52,500 nt of DNA from Cristatella mucedo (lineage: Eukaryota > Bryozoa > Phylactolaemata > Cristatellidae), in assembly GCA_009760855.2 (NCBI GenBank), contig WPIO01000037.1, forward strand, positions 2,862,501 to 2,915,000, read 5' to 3'. This document shows positions 1 through 12,590 of this stretch, piece after piece; the stretch's first letter is position 1, and each line of letters begins with the position of its first letter. The position numbers were made by a program, and so were the translations under genes. The notes under the pieces were generated by a model. That model worked only from the letters and a program-made list of their open reading frames with translations, was not told the DNA's origin and did no database searches.

Positions 1-212
1 CCATAACCATTTGCCGGCTAATGTTAGCTGGTTAGCAATTCATTGCCAAGGCAACAAAGCTTGAAAGACTTGGAAAGCTTGGGATAGAGTAGGAGCCCAT
101 CTATCCGTCCACTACGACAGTGACCTACCACTGCAGGTCGTGAAACATCTACGGTTATTTTTTAAAGCATCTGATTGGACAGTAACAGTAAAAATGATTC
201 TTTTGCTGCCAA

Positions 213-218
213 TACAAA
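213..218 (+). promoter_or_regulatory. Degenerate TATA-like box of paralogue 1
   Basis: The word TACAAA lies 48 bases before the start codon of the first apple-domain gene. It aligns exactly with a canonical TATAAA at the same distance before the second gene. The flanking bases (GCCAA before, GCTCTCGGGC after) are the same in both copies. A CCAAT-type word in reverse (ATTGG) lies about 40 bases further upstream. That it is a promoter is inferred from conservation and spacing. Confidence 0.45.
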
Positions 219-260
219 GCTCTCGGGCAACATCACATTACGATAGGCAACGCCTGCAAA

Positions 261-3200
261 ATGCATACGCTCGTATGCTTCCTTACGATGGTGGCTTTGG
301 TCAGAGGCCAGGGCAGAGGTTGGTCCGGTAAGGCTAAGCTTTCAGGTTCCTTACTGGCATGGAGCCTTTTTAATGTACTTGTGCTGCAGAGTAATTTCAT
401 TCGGACGTGCTTACTATATTGCAGGTCTAAGTAATTTTTTTTGTTCACCCGTTATTCCTAAATGTAGTTTTTTTCATGGCATCGATCTCTTATGTTTTTC
501 ATAATTTAACAACAGCTGTTTGGTCTGTGCAACTGACACAACCAAGAGCTTGTTCGCTCTCAGCGATCGCGACTAAAATGAGATTGTTTAACTGGGCAAA
601 AGTTATGCTTCAAAATGTCCATTTACTTCCAAGACGCCCTATTGGGTCAAAGATTCGATTGCCTAGAACAGTCAAGTTCGCCTTATCGGTCAATGCAATG
701 AAACTCACTTCAGAAGCCTCTTTTAAATCGAAGCTACAGATGCTACGTTCGCTAAGTTCCCTAAGTAAATGCAGAAATACGAGATGCTGTCTACATCGGG
801 CCAATCTGCTGCTTGCCGCACATAGACTATATCCTTAGCATTTGTTTAAAATAACTCAAACTTAACTCTTGACTTGAAGAGCTATTTTCTTGAGAGTAGC
901 TTGAACCTAACTCTTGACTAAAAGAGGTATATCAGTAAGAGCTCATAACTGATAGTCCTCAGTAGTTAGTGGATGATTCGGCTGAAGGGGCAATGTCCTT
1001 TACTGATGACCATTGAGAAGGCAGTATGTGTATTTTGGGGGGAAAAGGTAGCTCTGGCTTCGATAACAATAACGATGCCATTTTGCTCGCATGTTCAAAA
1101 AATTGGCCGATAATCTTGATTTGGTCCGTGCACTGCCTAGCTAGATATAAGATCTATTACTAATGATCGGTTGCTGAAAAACCCGTCTCGTATTATGCTG
1201 GTGTAGTTATAGGCTGGGTGTATTTTCTGAGAATCTGACTCAAACACCCAACCTTAGTGACACAGCAGGCTTCAATTTATTTATTCACGAAGTTTATCAG
1301 CTCACCAGTACAAGCCGGTTCGTATTACTGATAAAGCCCGTGAAATACCTAAAACTGTAAATGGTGTAACGACTGTCGTGTAAGGAAAATCTGAGATGCT
1401 GAAAGCCCCAGGAACTTCTAATGCTCTTACAGGCTTAACGTTAGCGCTTTCAATAAAAAAACAAATGATAAACAGGCCACTAATAAATCCACTCATCCGA
1501 GGCAGCTCTACTGTGGCGGACTTTGGTCGTTAGTTGTTCGGATAGATCTGTAGCTCACCATGTGCAAACGTCAATCTCGAACCTTGGCTTATGTGTGGTC
1601 ATTTATTCGCTGCAGTGAGTTATAAAGTGCATGGAGTAAGATATATATCACTTTGAGCCCTTTGAAAGTGATTTATCATTACTATTAATATTACTATCGA
1701 TACTGGGTCAACAACAACCGACAGGCATGTTTCAGTCAACTTTACTAGTCCTAATTAAGACGCTCTCTTAACATTACAGTCACATCCAGCAAAGCTGCAT
1801 CGCAAATGCCATGCAAATTTGTATATAGCTAAGTGATTGGTTATTCAATATTCACAATTTCCTGCCAACTAATCGCATATAGAGTTTGCTGAATGCTATG
1901 ACGATGGGTTTTACTCTAGGCTTTCCACAGGTTCTGGTGATAATTACCCAGCTCAAATATAGAGTCCAACTACTACTACAAATCTAGGGGCTCTCTTCCG
2001 TGGTGTTTCTGTGTACAACCTCCTGCAATGTCCTCTAAAACGTAACATGTCTTCATTTCAGCCGCTGTAACGTGCGAAGACGTTCCACAGAAGTTCCAGA
2101 ACGTTACGGGCGTGCGCATCCAAGCCTGCCAAGAAGCAGGCGATCTGAGCTGCAACATACGAAAAGTCAACGCTCTCAGCGCTGGCCATTGTTGGAGGCT
2201 GTGCGAAACTTTGAATGATGCTTGCCGACTGTTCACATACAACGCTGCCTTGCAGCACTGCATCATTTACGACCAAGACTTTTACTCCTCGTGGACAACA
2301 GCAAGTGCTGGAGACTCTAACTGGACGAGCTACTACAAAATTAACCCAGGTACGTACTTAGGCAAGTGTCACAAAAGACCGACTTTTAACCTTAACCTTA
2401 TTAGTATCACGTTTTATATTCACACTTTTTATAATCGTTGATGGGTTTAATAGCTATAGGCTAATCAGTACTGAGCTCAGCCTGCCAAGCGTAGGTCATA
2501 GGTTACAAACAGGCAGCATAACCGAGCTTCAGAAGCCCGATTCGATCACTGAAAGTCGACAAGCAACATACAATTTTGATCGATCGATGGGATCGATGGG
2601 ATTGACGAGATCGATGGGATTGATGGGATCGATGGGATTGACGGGATCGATGGGATCGATGGGATCGAGGGGATTGATGGGATCGATGGGATCAAGGGAT
2701 CGATGGGATCGATGGGGTCGATGGGGTCGATGGGATTGATGGGATCGATGGGGTCGATAGGATCGATGGGATCGAGGGGATCGATGGGATCGATGGGATT
2801 GGTGGGATCGATGGGATCGATGAAATTGATGGGATCGATGAGATCGAGGGGATCGATGAAATTGATGGGATCGATGGGATCGATGGGATCGATGGGATCG
2901 ATGGGATCGAGGGGATTGATGGGATCGATGGGATCGATGGGATCGAGGGGATTGATGGGATCGATGGGATCGGTGGGATCGATGGGATCGAGGGGATTGA
3001 TGGGATCGATGGGATCGATGGGATCGATGGGATCGAGGGGATCGATGGGATCGATGAAATTGATGGGATCGATGGGGTCGAGGGGATCGATGAAATTGAT
3101 GGGATCGATGGGATCGAGGGGATCGATGGGATCGCTCAAATGTTGCGTTGTGGCTGTCGATACTCGAGACCATGTACGTGTAGCCTGAGTCCGAGCTCCT

Positions 3201-6048
3201 TGTTCTTCCATGCACGTTGACATGTTATTCATATAAGAAAAAACGTTGGAGCATTTTTAAAGCACTCTAATAGCATTAAATATCTCTCCATGAGCATGCC
3301 CATGCTCGCTGGAAAGCAAGAATGTAAATTACTTAGTGATTAAGGGCCGTGATAGCCCGTAAGTTAAGGTGTTCGCTCTTTATGACCGAGGTCGTGGGTT
3401 CAATTTCTGCAGTGGATGATCCCTCATTGCCAACTGCAAGTGATGGTGGCAGCCGTTTGACTCTTCAGCCGCTACATAAAAAAGGCTGTTAAATCAGCTA
3501 ATACGACACGTCTAATCAGTGGCACGTGTTATCCCTAAAGAAAGGATGATCGAGGGCTGAGAAAGGGCTGTGATGCTCGGATAAAGTATACCAATTATCG
3601 TCAGTACCTGAAGCTGAATAAATACTCAGCTTGACAGCGTGACAACAAAACCACCACGACTGTCAAGAAAAATTGTATGCCAAGATGACGACTCTGTAGA
3701 ACATCCTATTAAAACAGCGAGCTCTCGCAGAATCCATGTAAAAATCTTCTCTTCCAACGGTAAGCATCTTTCAGGCTAAAAATAGCACAACCATAATTCC
3801 GTGGCTTCTCAGCTTCAACTTCTGTTGGTTGCCATACATTTTTTCGAAATAATGTGAGCATTTTTTGTACAAATATATTCTCGACTAGCCAGATGGCAAG
3901 CAATTCAATGTTTTGGAACAGCAGATACAGTAATATTGAAAATGTCAAATCACTTGGCATTCCATTCAATTTTTCTCACCAAAAAAGACTACATGATGCC
4001 GCTTGGATCCCATGGCTTTCGTAGTGACAACTCCCTGGGCTCATTCTCTTCCCGATGCAGGAAAAATTTTAACAGCAAATCGCCGATGGTTTGTCTACCT
4101 TCTAAAAAAGATTTCAGTTTATAGACCGGATCGGTTCGTCATTAAGGCAATGCTATATTCCTAATTCACTCAACCTCGTACTTTACAAGTTCGTGACGTT
4201 TTAGATGGATGGAAGCTGCTCTACAAAATCAGCAAAGAAATAGGCGTCAATGCAACCGATGCCTTCCTTAATGGTCCAAGCACCCAATATGCAACTGCAT
4301 CCATGATGGCAGAAGATGACTCGTGCAAGTGCTACGTAAAGAATGCCATTGTCGACAATTGGTCAAAGTTTCCTATCACTCAGGTTTGTCTCCTGACTGC
4401 GAAAAACTGCCTAATGCCACAACCAGTCGGTGCAGCCAAAATGCAGAGGGACAAAATGTGCAGGTTTATTTTAAGTAGGTTAGGCTTTAATTCTAGTATC
4501 TAACCGAAAGACATCGCAAGGAAATTCAATTAGAAAGTTTAGGAACCAGAAATATAAGCGTGTAGTCGCTCGAAGGTTCAGCCGCACGGCTCGCAAGACA
4601 GTAGACTGCCACTAAGACTGGACGTCAAAGCTAAGCACTTAATTCCATCCATTTCATTAACTCATAAGCTCCGAAATGTTTAAAAAAATAACTAAATAAT
4701 AATCTGACGAAACCCTGCAGTTCACCGTTTCCATATTTAGTGCTCAATCCCATGTTCAATGTTAAGCATGAAAGCGCATGTTTAGCTGCATAGGTAAAGA
4801 TCGTCAATTATTTCTTCCTATTCGGTTCCTTGACGCTCATCAAAACAGTAGCGTCGTAGCAGGGCTACGAATATCAAAAGAGGAGAATAAAGTTCAAAGT
4901 ACGAATAAAGCTACGTTTTAATGAGCACTGGCTGTCCAAAAAGTTACCTTACATTCTGAACAACATCAGTTTCATATCAAGCTATTTCTTATCGGCATCA
5001 ATATGCTCAAAATGCGCCATCTTGCAGGCAGCTGAAGTTCATGCTGGCTTGCTTTTAGGTGGCCGTGAATTTGGCTACAGCAGGGTCAGCTGCAAAGCAA
5101 GTGATCTTCTCTAGCAAGGGCGAGACAGCATCGACGTTCTTTAAGCAGAAGAACATAATTCGAAGTTGCTGGACTGACCTCAGCACCATGTCACCACTGT
5201 GGTACATGAACTTGTAAGTGCTTCTAAATAGCAAATTGACATGGCTTCTCGGTTTATGTATTGCCCTAATATGTGATCCAGCGAGCTGGTTTAATAATTA
5301 CATGTTGCATTTCAATAACTTTGAGTTAATTCTTCCTTTGAACCAATAATTTTCCGCCTGGATAGAGAAATAGTTTTCTTTTCCTGTAATTATGAGCTTA
5401 TTATTTATTATTACAATAACTTCAGATAATTCGAGAACAGCTTTTCATATTTAAATTGTCCCTCAACTGGTTAATTTCGCTCATCAGAATGATTTGACGC
5501 TTTTTTCAACTTTTTATTCTTTCCCTTTAGCAAAACGAGGCAGCTCCGCCAGAATCTGCTGAGCATTTCGTGATTGCATCCAGATTTAATCTGGTGACTT
5601 TATGCTTCATTCATGCAGACCGGCAACTAGCAAGTAAAAATTGCACACTGTCTTCTTCTTTTCAGACCGCCTGACGTATTCGGCCGTGCCTTTTTGATTC
5701 TCAAGAATCCATACACCGGATGCTCCACGGACTTTGGCTGGATTTCAGTTCATAGTCGAGGCGATCCTGCTTGCACCTACGACGGAAAACCTCTGCCGAC
5801 GATAGTCTACGCTCCAGGGGCAACTGCTGATGCCTTCCAAAGCAAAAGTAAGCTAGTTAATCAAGGTAAGGTCCCCCATTGCTTTGCAGGATCGGGCGGC
5901 TTGTGCAAGGTAAACGCAGGACACTGTCACCTGGCACTCAGCTGCTGGACTGCTTGGCGTTGTTATTGCTTTAACAGTTATGTCACGAGCCTTCAAATCT
6001 TTTTTAGGCGCCCGCGCTGACGCTCTCCTCATCTATGCCAAGCTGTAA
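261..6048 (+). CDS. Secreted apple/PAN-domain protein, paralogue 1 (six exons)
   Basis: The exons I assign are 261-327, 2062-2349, 4205-4383, 5059-5213, 5666-5847 and 6008-6048. Every intron starts with GT and ends with AG, and the phases (1,1,0,2,1) join into one 303-residue frame ending in TAA. Exon 1 encodes a signal peptide (MHTLVCFLTMVALVRGQG). Exon 2, a phase 1-1 module, encodes an apple/PAN-like domain with seven cysteines and the core HCWRLCETLNDACRLFTYN. Exons 3-6 form a C-terminal domain with DSCKCYV, SCWTDL, GCSTDFGW and a final ADALLIYAKL. I recall similar unnamed extracellular domains in cnidarian and mollusc proteins, beside PAN or lectin modules; I know of no function. Three N-glycosylation sequons (NVT, NWT, NAT) are visible. 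Introns hold a minisatellite and a SINE. An AATAAA follows at 6143. The exon structure is firm because the second gene repeats it; a short extra exon in intron 1 is not excluded. Confidence 0.82.
2578..3134. repeat. 9-bp minisatellite (GATCGATGG)n in intron 2 of paralogue 1
   Basis: About 60 near-perfect copies of a 9-base unit, with variants GATCGAGGG, GATTGATGG and GATGAAATT mixed through the array. Since the unit is a multiple of three, reading frames stay open on both strands (DPI, HRS and GSM tripeptide runs). These have no independent sign of being genes. The array sits inside the intron between exons 2 and 3 and is absent from the same intron of paralogue 2. Confidence 0.95.
3343..3505 (+). 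mobile_element. tRNA-derived SINE-A, copy 1
   Basis: The copy reads AGCCCGTAAGTTAAGGTG, then a B-box-like word GTGGGTTCAATTTCTG. A body with CATTGCCAACTGCAAGTG follows, and the end is AAAAGGCTGTTAAATCAGC. The same order of words occurs at 13748 and 33757. It lies in intron 2 of paralogue 1. The tRNA-like head with a non-tRNA body marks it as a SINE, not a tRNA gene. Confidence 0.75.
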
Positions 6049-6142
6049 AGATAAACGCCACGGATGTCAAGGGAGAAAACTGACCAGTCCTTGCCAAACA
6101 ACAGAATTCACTCGAACAACTAAGCTGCCTTCGATATGATTA

Positions 6143-6148
6143 AATAAA
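6143..6148 (+). terminator. Polyadenylation signal of paralogue 1
   Basis: AATAAA lies 95 bases after the TAA stop codon. Paralogue 2 has the same hexamer 95 bases after its own stop, and both are followed by AGYGGTCG, so the site is conserved between the copies. Confidence 0.7.
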
Positions 6149-6429
6149 GTGGTCGTTCTTACTGTTTCAACTTTTTCTGTAGGTATTTACTACCATATAG
6201 CGTTGGCAAACCGGAATCACTTTAGATGTGGCTTCTTCATTGAGCTCGATGAGATCGCCGAGAGACTGAAAATATTGTGTCGTGGCTAACTGATATTGTT
6301 TAATAGTGAGGGGTTCGACGGATTATTCCTGTCCGCTCCAATTATGAAAAAATCGACCGGAAGCTGTTGGTTTGAAGTGAAAATGATGTAATGAATTGTT
6401 TAGTACTGCATCGGTTCCATGTGCTCACC

Positions 6430-7204
6430 AAATTGCATTTCATTGAGTTCTCGCATTCTCATGTACATGGGTTGCATAGACCCACTACTGCGTTGCAATC
6501 CAACACAATCCACTGCAGTCCTCAAATCCAAGAGAAATTAGTTGAGCTATGCTATAAATAGTTGAGAGTATTAAACTACACTTTATCGCAAGCGTAACCA
6601 TACAATTTCGTGACATTCCGTACTTGTGCCCACCCTAAGTCTAGTCAGAATCCCGGGACAATACTGCAATTTACTTCATTACACAGCATTCCACTGCAAA
6701 ATGAAAGAAGTCCTATGCCTAAAGCTTCTTTATTGATTGCACACGACAGTACAAGAGAAATACCACAATAATCTCAAAGTAAACAGGACATTTTTTTAAG
6801 TTGTAATTTCTATCGCATTTCGATACACGCCGTTTGAAGTGCACGCCCGCGTGAATTCAATCCACTGCACGTCCACACATACTGGCAATAAAGAGCACTC
6901 GCCTTCAATTATTGGGCTGATACAACAATTCACTCTAATCAACTTCAAAGCATCCAGAAATCTTCAAAGCGAAGCTTTAATTTACATTGTAAATGCATAT
7001 AACAAGAGACACGTTTGAAAGTGCAACCACGAAATTGTTTGCCGTTTTGCACGCCTATTGTCGGCCACTGCATAACAATCGCTTAAAATGGCCCTACCCT
7101 ATCCAGCAATTCATCACAATCCATTGTAATCGGCGTGAAATTGTACACGAGAAGCTCTAATCGATTGCATATTACTTGACTCTTTCTTTCGTGCGTCCAC
7201 ACGA
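6430..7204. repeat. Degenerate intergenic repeat, left part of the satellite-like region
   Basis: No gene is visible. The stretch carries diverged words that recur further right, such as GTGCAACCACG, CCACTGCA and GGGCTG. It looks like the decayed beginning of the ~165-base tandem repeat that is clearer at 8711-9470. Confidence 0.35.
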
Positions 7205-7420
7205 TTTCAATGCTCCTGCCTCTTGTATGTCCGTCTGTAAGTCCACAAAGCGACAAGACTATGTGGGTGTTACTCAGGAGAGCTTGGTATAGCGTACTCA
7301 CAGCCTAAGCTGCTTTAGGTACGCATTCTGTAGTCAAGAGCCTTCATCTAAGGCAACAAAAAGAAACTGGGAAGCATAGCAATCAGGAGAGCAATTGAGG
7401 TAGTTAATTTATTATTATCT
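7205..7420 (-). mobile_element. LINE-B 3' fragment
   Basis: On the minus strand this is a worn copy of the 3' end seen at 14905-15262, 34622, 41872 and 42425. Shared words on the plus strand include ATGTGGGTGTTAC, CTCACAGCCTAAG, GGTACGCATTC and GGGAAGCATAGC. It is truncated at its 5' end and carries no usable reading frame. Confidence 0.65.
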
Positions 7421-7875
7421 CTTACAAATCTCCAGAAAGTGGCTATTTAAAGCTCTAACTTTTTGGCTTATTACAGTACACTTTTTTAAAGTGCATTTAG
7501 TATAAAGTATTACATAATTCTTACCAATTGCAAGTGCATAATCGCGTGCATAACATGGCAATAGACTGCATTGGCCTGCGTGAAAGCCGCAATCAGCTTT
7601 AATTCGCCTGAGATTAGCTGGGCGAAGCTTCCAGTCTCATAGCATTTGCAATTTCTCTGGTTGAAATTCAATCCGTATGCTTTAAAACAACTTCACTTAA
7701 CAATCTTCTGGCAATGCTCGGCAATCGACCATATCAATGGCACAGTTACTCTCGATCCCTCACTGCATTTTCCAGAGGTTATCACCAATCATTTAGAAAT
7801 GTTAATAATTTCACCTACGTAACATTGCTGAAATCAGGGCTTGTTTAGATAGTTTCACTTCGTCTAAATCGGGTC

Positions 7876-8491
7876 ATGCATTTGTGGCATCCTGCATCGA
7901 CTTCTGTAACTTACTTGTTGCTTGTCTACCCGCCTGTGCAATCAGGTGCTAACAGCTTGTGCAAAAATTCCCAGCCAGGCTATTCAGACGTGAGCATCAC
8001 AGTTGCCACATTGCACTTCTTCTCACCGACCTGCACTGGCTCCCAGTCAAGCAATAAATTGACTTTAGGGTCACGACAATCGCTTTTAGGTACATTCAAT
8101 TTTTTTATCTAGCCTACTTATCAGACCTATTCCCCCACTAGGATAAGCATCGCATCACCCACTTTTCTTAATCTAATCCTTTTTCCGTTTAGCTACAGCG
8201 CGTACGAACCTTAAATCCTGTGGAGACCGTGCCTTTAACTCATCTGACCCTAAAGCCCGGAACTCACTTCCGACTGGCCTCATGACTTCACTTGCACTGA
8301 CGACATTTAGAAAGAAGCTAAAAATGAACCCATGTATCTCAGCATTTAGTGAGTCAATGTGATTCATCCTTTGTGTGCTTATGCGTTCTGGCACTGTACA
8401 TGCACTCAATAACCATATTTGCATTCTGACCTTTTGAATGTCATCTCGCCTAGAGAGAGATTAAGTTCTCTGAGGGCGCTTTATCAAGTGA

Positions 8492-8520
<29 letters not shown>
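7876..8520 (+). mobile_element. LINE-A fragment with (ATT)n tail
   Basis: The translated left half is a decayed C-terminal end of a CR1/L2-type polymerase protein. It is recognisable next to the better copy at 17472, which keeps the order leucine-rich segment, N-S, H-F, P-T-C-T-G. The right half is the family 3' end: AGAGAGATTAAGTTCTCTG, GGGCGCTTTATCAAGTG and then ATT repeats. Several frameshifts make it inactive. Confidence 0.7.
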
Positions 8521-8524
<4 letters not shown>

Positions 8525-8710
8525 TTATGCTTGTTGAAATTGAGCATGCTACCACTGACTAATCGACCATGCTTTGTTTGCAGCAAATGTAAAGTGCCTA
8601 GAAAGATATTCAGTTATCTGAGCTGATGATACAAATTCATTAATATTACTATTATTACCTAATGGCTTGAAAGTGGCTAAACAAAGCCCCGAATTTATTT
8701 GCGCAATGCA

Positions 8711-9470
8711 GCAAACTGTGTTTAAAGTGCAACCGTGTCACTTTACCCGTTGAGCAAACACAATCTCGGGCGCTGCACTGGTACAGACGGTCATAGCTCG
8801 ATCCATAATCGCAATCCACTAATATGTTACTAAAAACTTATTGAATATTGGCTTCGCGAAACTCCCATTATTTTTGCATTAAAAATCTCACTATTCAAAG
8901 TGTAATTATTTATATTCAAGCAACTTTGCACGTAAATTGCAGGACGTCGCTGTAACAGACAGCAATGACCGGAGATAAACAGCAATTCGGAGCAAATTAA
9001 CCATCAATAAGCCGAGCGATGTCAAATTCTGACTGCATATAATATTTTATTGTGCTTACAGTGCTTTCACCTAATTTTAACCTTTTTCCTGCGTTTAATC
9101 TGGGAGCAATGCCTGGCAATTGACAGCAACGGTTCGGGCTAACCCGAAATCCATCACAAAACAACTACTAATGGGCTGTGTAAAGCTATATTTTTCATGT
9201 TTTGTAGGGAACTCTGTTTAATGTGTGCCCAGGTAATTTTGACGCATTGCGTGCACTCAATTTTGGGTTAGTGGATGGAGCTCGACCGCAATGGTCCAGG
9301 CCAAAACTGCATTAGGCTGCAAATTGATACAAATTGGCCGCTTTATGCTCCAAATTTTCGCGAAAAAAAATAAGCTGTGTTAAGTGGATCAGCTGAATGT
9401 TTACCCATTGTGTGAGCTAAATCTTGGGCCAACAGATGGAAGTTGACAGCATGTGATGACATGTCACACT
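8711..9470. repeat. Degenerate ~165-bp tandem repeat, array 1 (part of block A)
   Basis: Related units begin near 8711, 9045, 9208 and 9370 (spacing about 165, with one double step). Each contains a TGTTTAA-like start, a GCATT/GCACT-rich middle, the phrase CAATCTNGG-GC, and GGCTG-GAAGCT. Units with the same spacing recur at 19356-20115, so the array was copied as part of a larger segment. It has no coding potential. Confidence 0.55.
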
Positions 9471-9885
9471 ACCATTGTAGATAAGGCAACCGTGGGAGTG
9501 TTGAAGTGCCCGGCTGTGACGTTTCTACCAACGTGTGCGAACAAAAGCGTGCGCCCACCACAGCAAACTTATTTCAGAACATTTGATCTGTACTTCGCTG
9601 GATATATTCAAGCAGCTTCAGCGTCAGTCCTACCTAATGAGTTATCTGAAACGATATCTAAACTGAATTATTTGGGCTAGAAGATGATTTAGGGCGCACA
9701 CAACAAGAAGAGGAGATCCACCATGAACCTTTGCACCAGCGATTGCGACTGCGACATTTCCATCCGGGTATTGTCTAATCAATTCAGTAATATCTGCTTA
9801 CATTCAGTTAGCCAGACTGAAGAAATGTTAGAGAAATTGGCCACCTAGAAATAATAATAATATTATTATTAATATATTACCACTG

Positions 9886-10142
9886 ATTATGGCTCATCCT
9901 TTCCAGCGGTCCTGAGCTGCTGCTTCCATGCCACTCACTACCTCAACAGCTCTCCTGACTCTGCTGTGCTTCCCACTTTCTTTTTGTTGCTTAAGATGCA
10001 GTCTGTTGGCTACCGAATGCGTACCGAAAGCCGTTTAAGCTGTGAGTGCGCAATGCAAAACTCTCCTACGTAACACCCGGATAGTCTGCATGGCTTTGAG
10101 GAGTTACAGACGGAGATACTTTACATTACATACATTACATCA
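9886..10142 (+). mobile_element. LINE-B 3' fragment with ATTAC tail
   Basis: The plus strand reads CAGCGGTCCTGAGCTGCTGC, then CACTACCTCAACAGCTCTCC, GGCTACCGAATGCGTACC, and ends GACGGAGATACTTTACATTAC with further CATTAC units. It is the reverse orientation of the fragments at 34622, 41872 and 42425. It interrupts block A copy 1 and is missing from copy 2, so it inserted after the segment was duplicated, or was lost from the other copy. Confidence 0.75.
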
Positions 10143-10939
10143 CCTTCTGGAAGACTTCTTTAAAAAGCACAGTTGAGGTATTGAGTATCAGAGCAAGAGG
10201 CGCAACGCATTTGATTTTGTGACATGCAGATTTTATAAGCTTACCAGGGAGGTAACGGCAAGACGGTGGTCGCTATGCAGGGGGACGAAGATTGCATCAG
10301 GGCATTCAACAACGTCCTATCTCCATGGAACAACCATCAAAGTAGCCAAGCAAAAATCACATTCACCGATAACAATACGGACATCAGTCGACGAAAATAG
10401 AAAATGAATCATCGAACAAATCTAAGTACAAATCGTTAGGCACGAAAGCTGTTCTTTATGTCGTAATAAAGCTTCGGCGGATATCATGTTGTCAATTTAT
10501 AAAAGATTGTAGCATACAAAGTCGTGGTGGCAAATGCCAAATGCCTCCCCATCCCTCTCTGGCTCCGCCACAGCACGTCACACGTAGCACTACCGTAGAA
10601 GGGAAATTTTCAAAACAAGGTTCTACGTAGGGCAAACTACGAGGTTTTCTACTTATCATGTGACTACCAGAGCAAACACCCACCAGCAGTAAGATTTCAG
10701 TTTAGCATAGCAGTTAAACATTAAATTAGACCAGTATTCCATACTATCAGTATGTATTTCGGTAGCAGCAGTCACGAAGCAACTTAAAATAGTTACAGTA
10801 TCCGCATCGGCATCAACCTACACTGGAAGATTGATCACATAAAATGTTCGATCAAGGCTAAGATATCAGATACCACTATTTTACCCAAAGTCAGTCCTAT
10901 TCTCGTTTTAAAATCATCAACTCCGGTATACCAAGCCGA

Positions 10940-11625
10940 ATATCAGGTTCACTGCATTCACCATATGTGGCTTTAACCACAGCGTAATCTGGCTACAAGG
11001 GTTGTCTACCTCTGGGTCCTAGCCTAGGGGTAAACAAAGACGGTAACAAGTTTTCGGTAATTTGTGAGAGGTGTCACCCCCTAGATATTAACAGCTCGGC
11101 AAAAAAATTCTTCAGCCAACAAATGTTCACATTCTTGCCTTCACAAATTCTTCTTTTACTAAAGCAATTGTTGAATCGCAACATGCGACCGTAGTAAGGC
11201 ATTTTCCGAGGTTTCTGTAGGCGATATGACAACCTTAATTTGATCTAGTAAAAAGAGCTCGTCTCCTAGAGACCCTATACCGGCCTCTCTGTTGTCTTTA
11301 CTGGTTGAGAAACTTAGCTCAGCAGTAACCGATATCTTAAACACTTCTCTGGAAAGGGGGCTTTGACCCAATTCCTTCAAATCGGCCGTCGATAAACCGA
11401 TACCTAAAAAGCCTGGGTTAGATACAGAGGTTCTTGCAAGCTATGGCCTAATTTCTAGTTTACTTTTTTATCAGAAATTCTTGAAAAATTGTCTCTAGCA
11501 GTTTTTAGCACACATTTAAAAAGGATAAATTTTTAGAGCAGTTTCACTCTGTGTTCACGTGACAGCACTCCACTTAAACTGCTTTAATCTTTCGTGTGAC
11601 CAATGAAATGCTATGTAGCAACTGG
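10940..11625. other. Intergenic stretch without recognisable feature
   Basis: Short open frames exist on both strands but none has splice sites, repeats or motifs that I recognise. Confidence 0.5.
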
Positions 11626-11629
11626 ATGA

Positions 11630-12125
11630 CGGGAACTTTACTACCCCAGCACTGCTGGATTTATCAGCTGTCTTTGTCAGTATTCATCACGATGTCCTAT
11701 TTCAACAATTGAGAATGACGACCGATTTGGCGCACTGGCGTGATTCAAATCGTACTGGTCTGGTCTTGTTCAATTTATTTCGTATGGGGGTCAGGTCTCA
11801 TTCACCAGATTTGGATACCTATGGAGCTCTGTCCTGGATGTCTGTCCTGGTTCGCTTGCCGTTCTCCATTCATACTCAAACTCTGGGAAAGTTGATTCCG
11901 GCCCATTGAATAAGCTCACTCTTATGCTTATTCACTCAGCTGTGTTTATGTTATTTAAACTGTGAAAACTGCAGCAGCGACAGATAAACTAAATGCTTGC
12001 CTTGCAGACATTCAATCCAAGATTTCGGCGAATAAATTTAAACAAAATGACCTAAACGACGATAAGACAAAGTGCTCCTAATAGGACACTTCGTGCCTAC
12101 GGCTAGACTACAAGACTTGGCTCTT
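11630..12125 (+). mobile_element. Decayed LINE reverse-transcriptase fragment
   Basis: The plus strand translates, with frameshifts, into the middle of a CR1-type reverse transcriptase: a LLDLSAVF-like motif A region, then a WRDS segment, a worn QGS-LGPLLFSIHTQ region, TLGKLIPAH, and SANKFKQNDLNDDKTKC. The same order, better kept, is on the minus strand at 15305-16329. No active site is intact, so this is a fossil. Confidence 0.6.
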
Positions 12126-12519
12126 CTATTAGTTTATGCTACTTCGCTACCATCAGCATGCTAGGAAAAAGAAATTGCGATGGCTGAGAGCTGCTTCTCT
12201 GCTCATGATGATAGATCCAACGAGGAAACTGTGATAAAAGAGTAGCTGTGCAACTGATCGTACAACTCCAGCAGCACAACTCCACGTCGCCCTGGCATGC
12301 GATCCTGAGACGGGGAAAAGGAGCGTGTCGATCGTCATTACAGCTTGCCTGCGTTGGCTTGTGGGCACCCCAACCCCTTCTGCCAGCTGCTAAGCAACTG
12401 CACAGACGCAAGACCTTAGCGACTGGGCGGACGTTAAGACCCGATTCAGTTTTCCGTTTCTTCCCATTGTCAGTGGAACACTTGGAACGCTAGGGATACT
12501 TAAGTCACTAAGTACCTTT

Positions 12520-12590
12520 AAGTGAGGCTGAGCCGGATTGCTAGCACGAAGAGGCTCTGCCTTGTGCATCATTATGTGACCAGCGTTAAG
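12520..12590 (+). repeat. Relic of the apple-gene promoter block, copy a
   Basis: GTGAGGCTGAGCCGGATTGC and GGCTCTGCCTTGTGCATCAT match the start of the block at 14275. They correspond to GTGAGGCTGAGCTGCC upstream of paralogue 2 at about 21693. The homology stops after some 70 bases. No signal-peptide exon follows. Confidence 0.55.

Larger units (their letters stand above)
8711..10930. repeat. Segmental duplication block A, copy 1
   Basis: This stretch aligns in order with 19356-21340. Anchors are AGATAAGGCAACCGTGGGAG, the phrase GACGTTTCTACCAACG, a CATGTTNTCAATTTATAAAA word, TTAGCATANCAGTTTAACATT and CATCAACCTACACTG. Copy 1 is interrupted by a LINE-B fragment at 9886. In copy 2 the block ends just upstream of the paralogue 2 promoter, so block A is the intergenic spacer of the ancestral tandem unit. 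Confidence 0.75.

Noticed and set aside
476-838. 120-codon plus-strand frame in intron 1 of paralogue 1
   Set aside because: The aligned intron of paralogue 2 shares diverged sequence but not the frame, and leaving it out gives a perfect phase match between exons 1 and 2.
2529-3232. Long open frames of 160-228 codons on both strands
   Set aside because: They exist only because the minisatellite unit is nine bases long; they lie in an intron and have no splice or start support.
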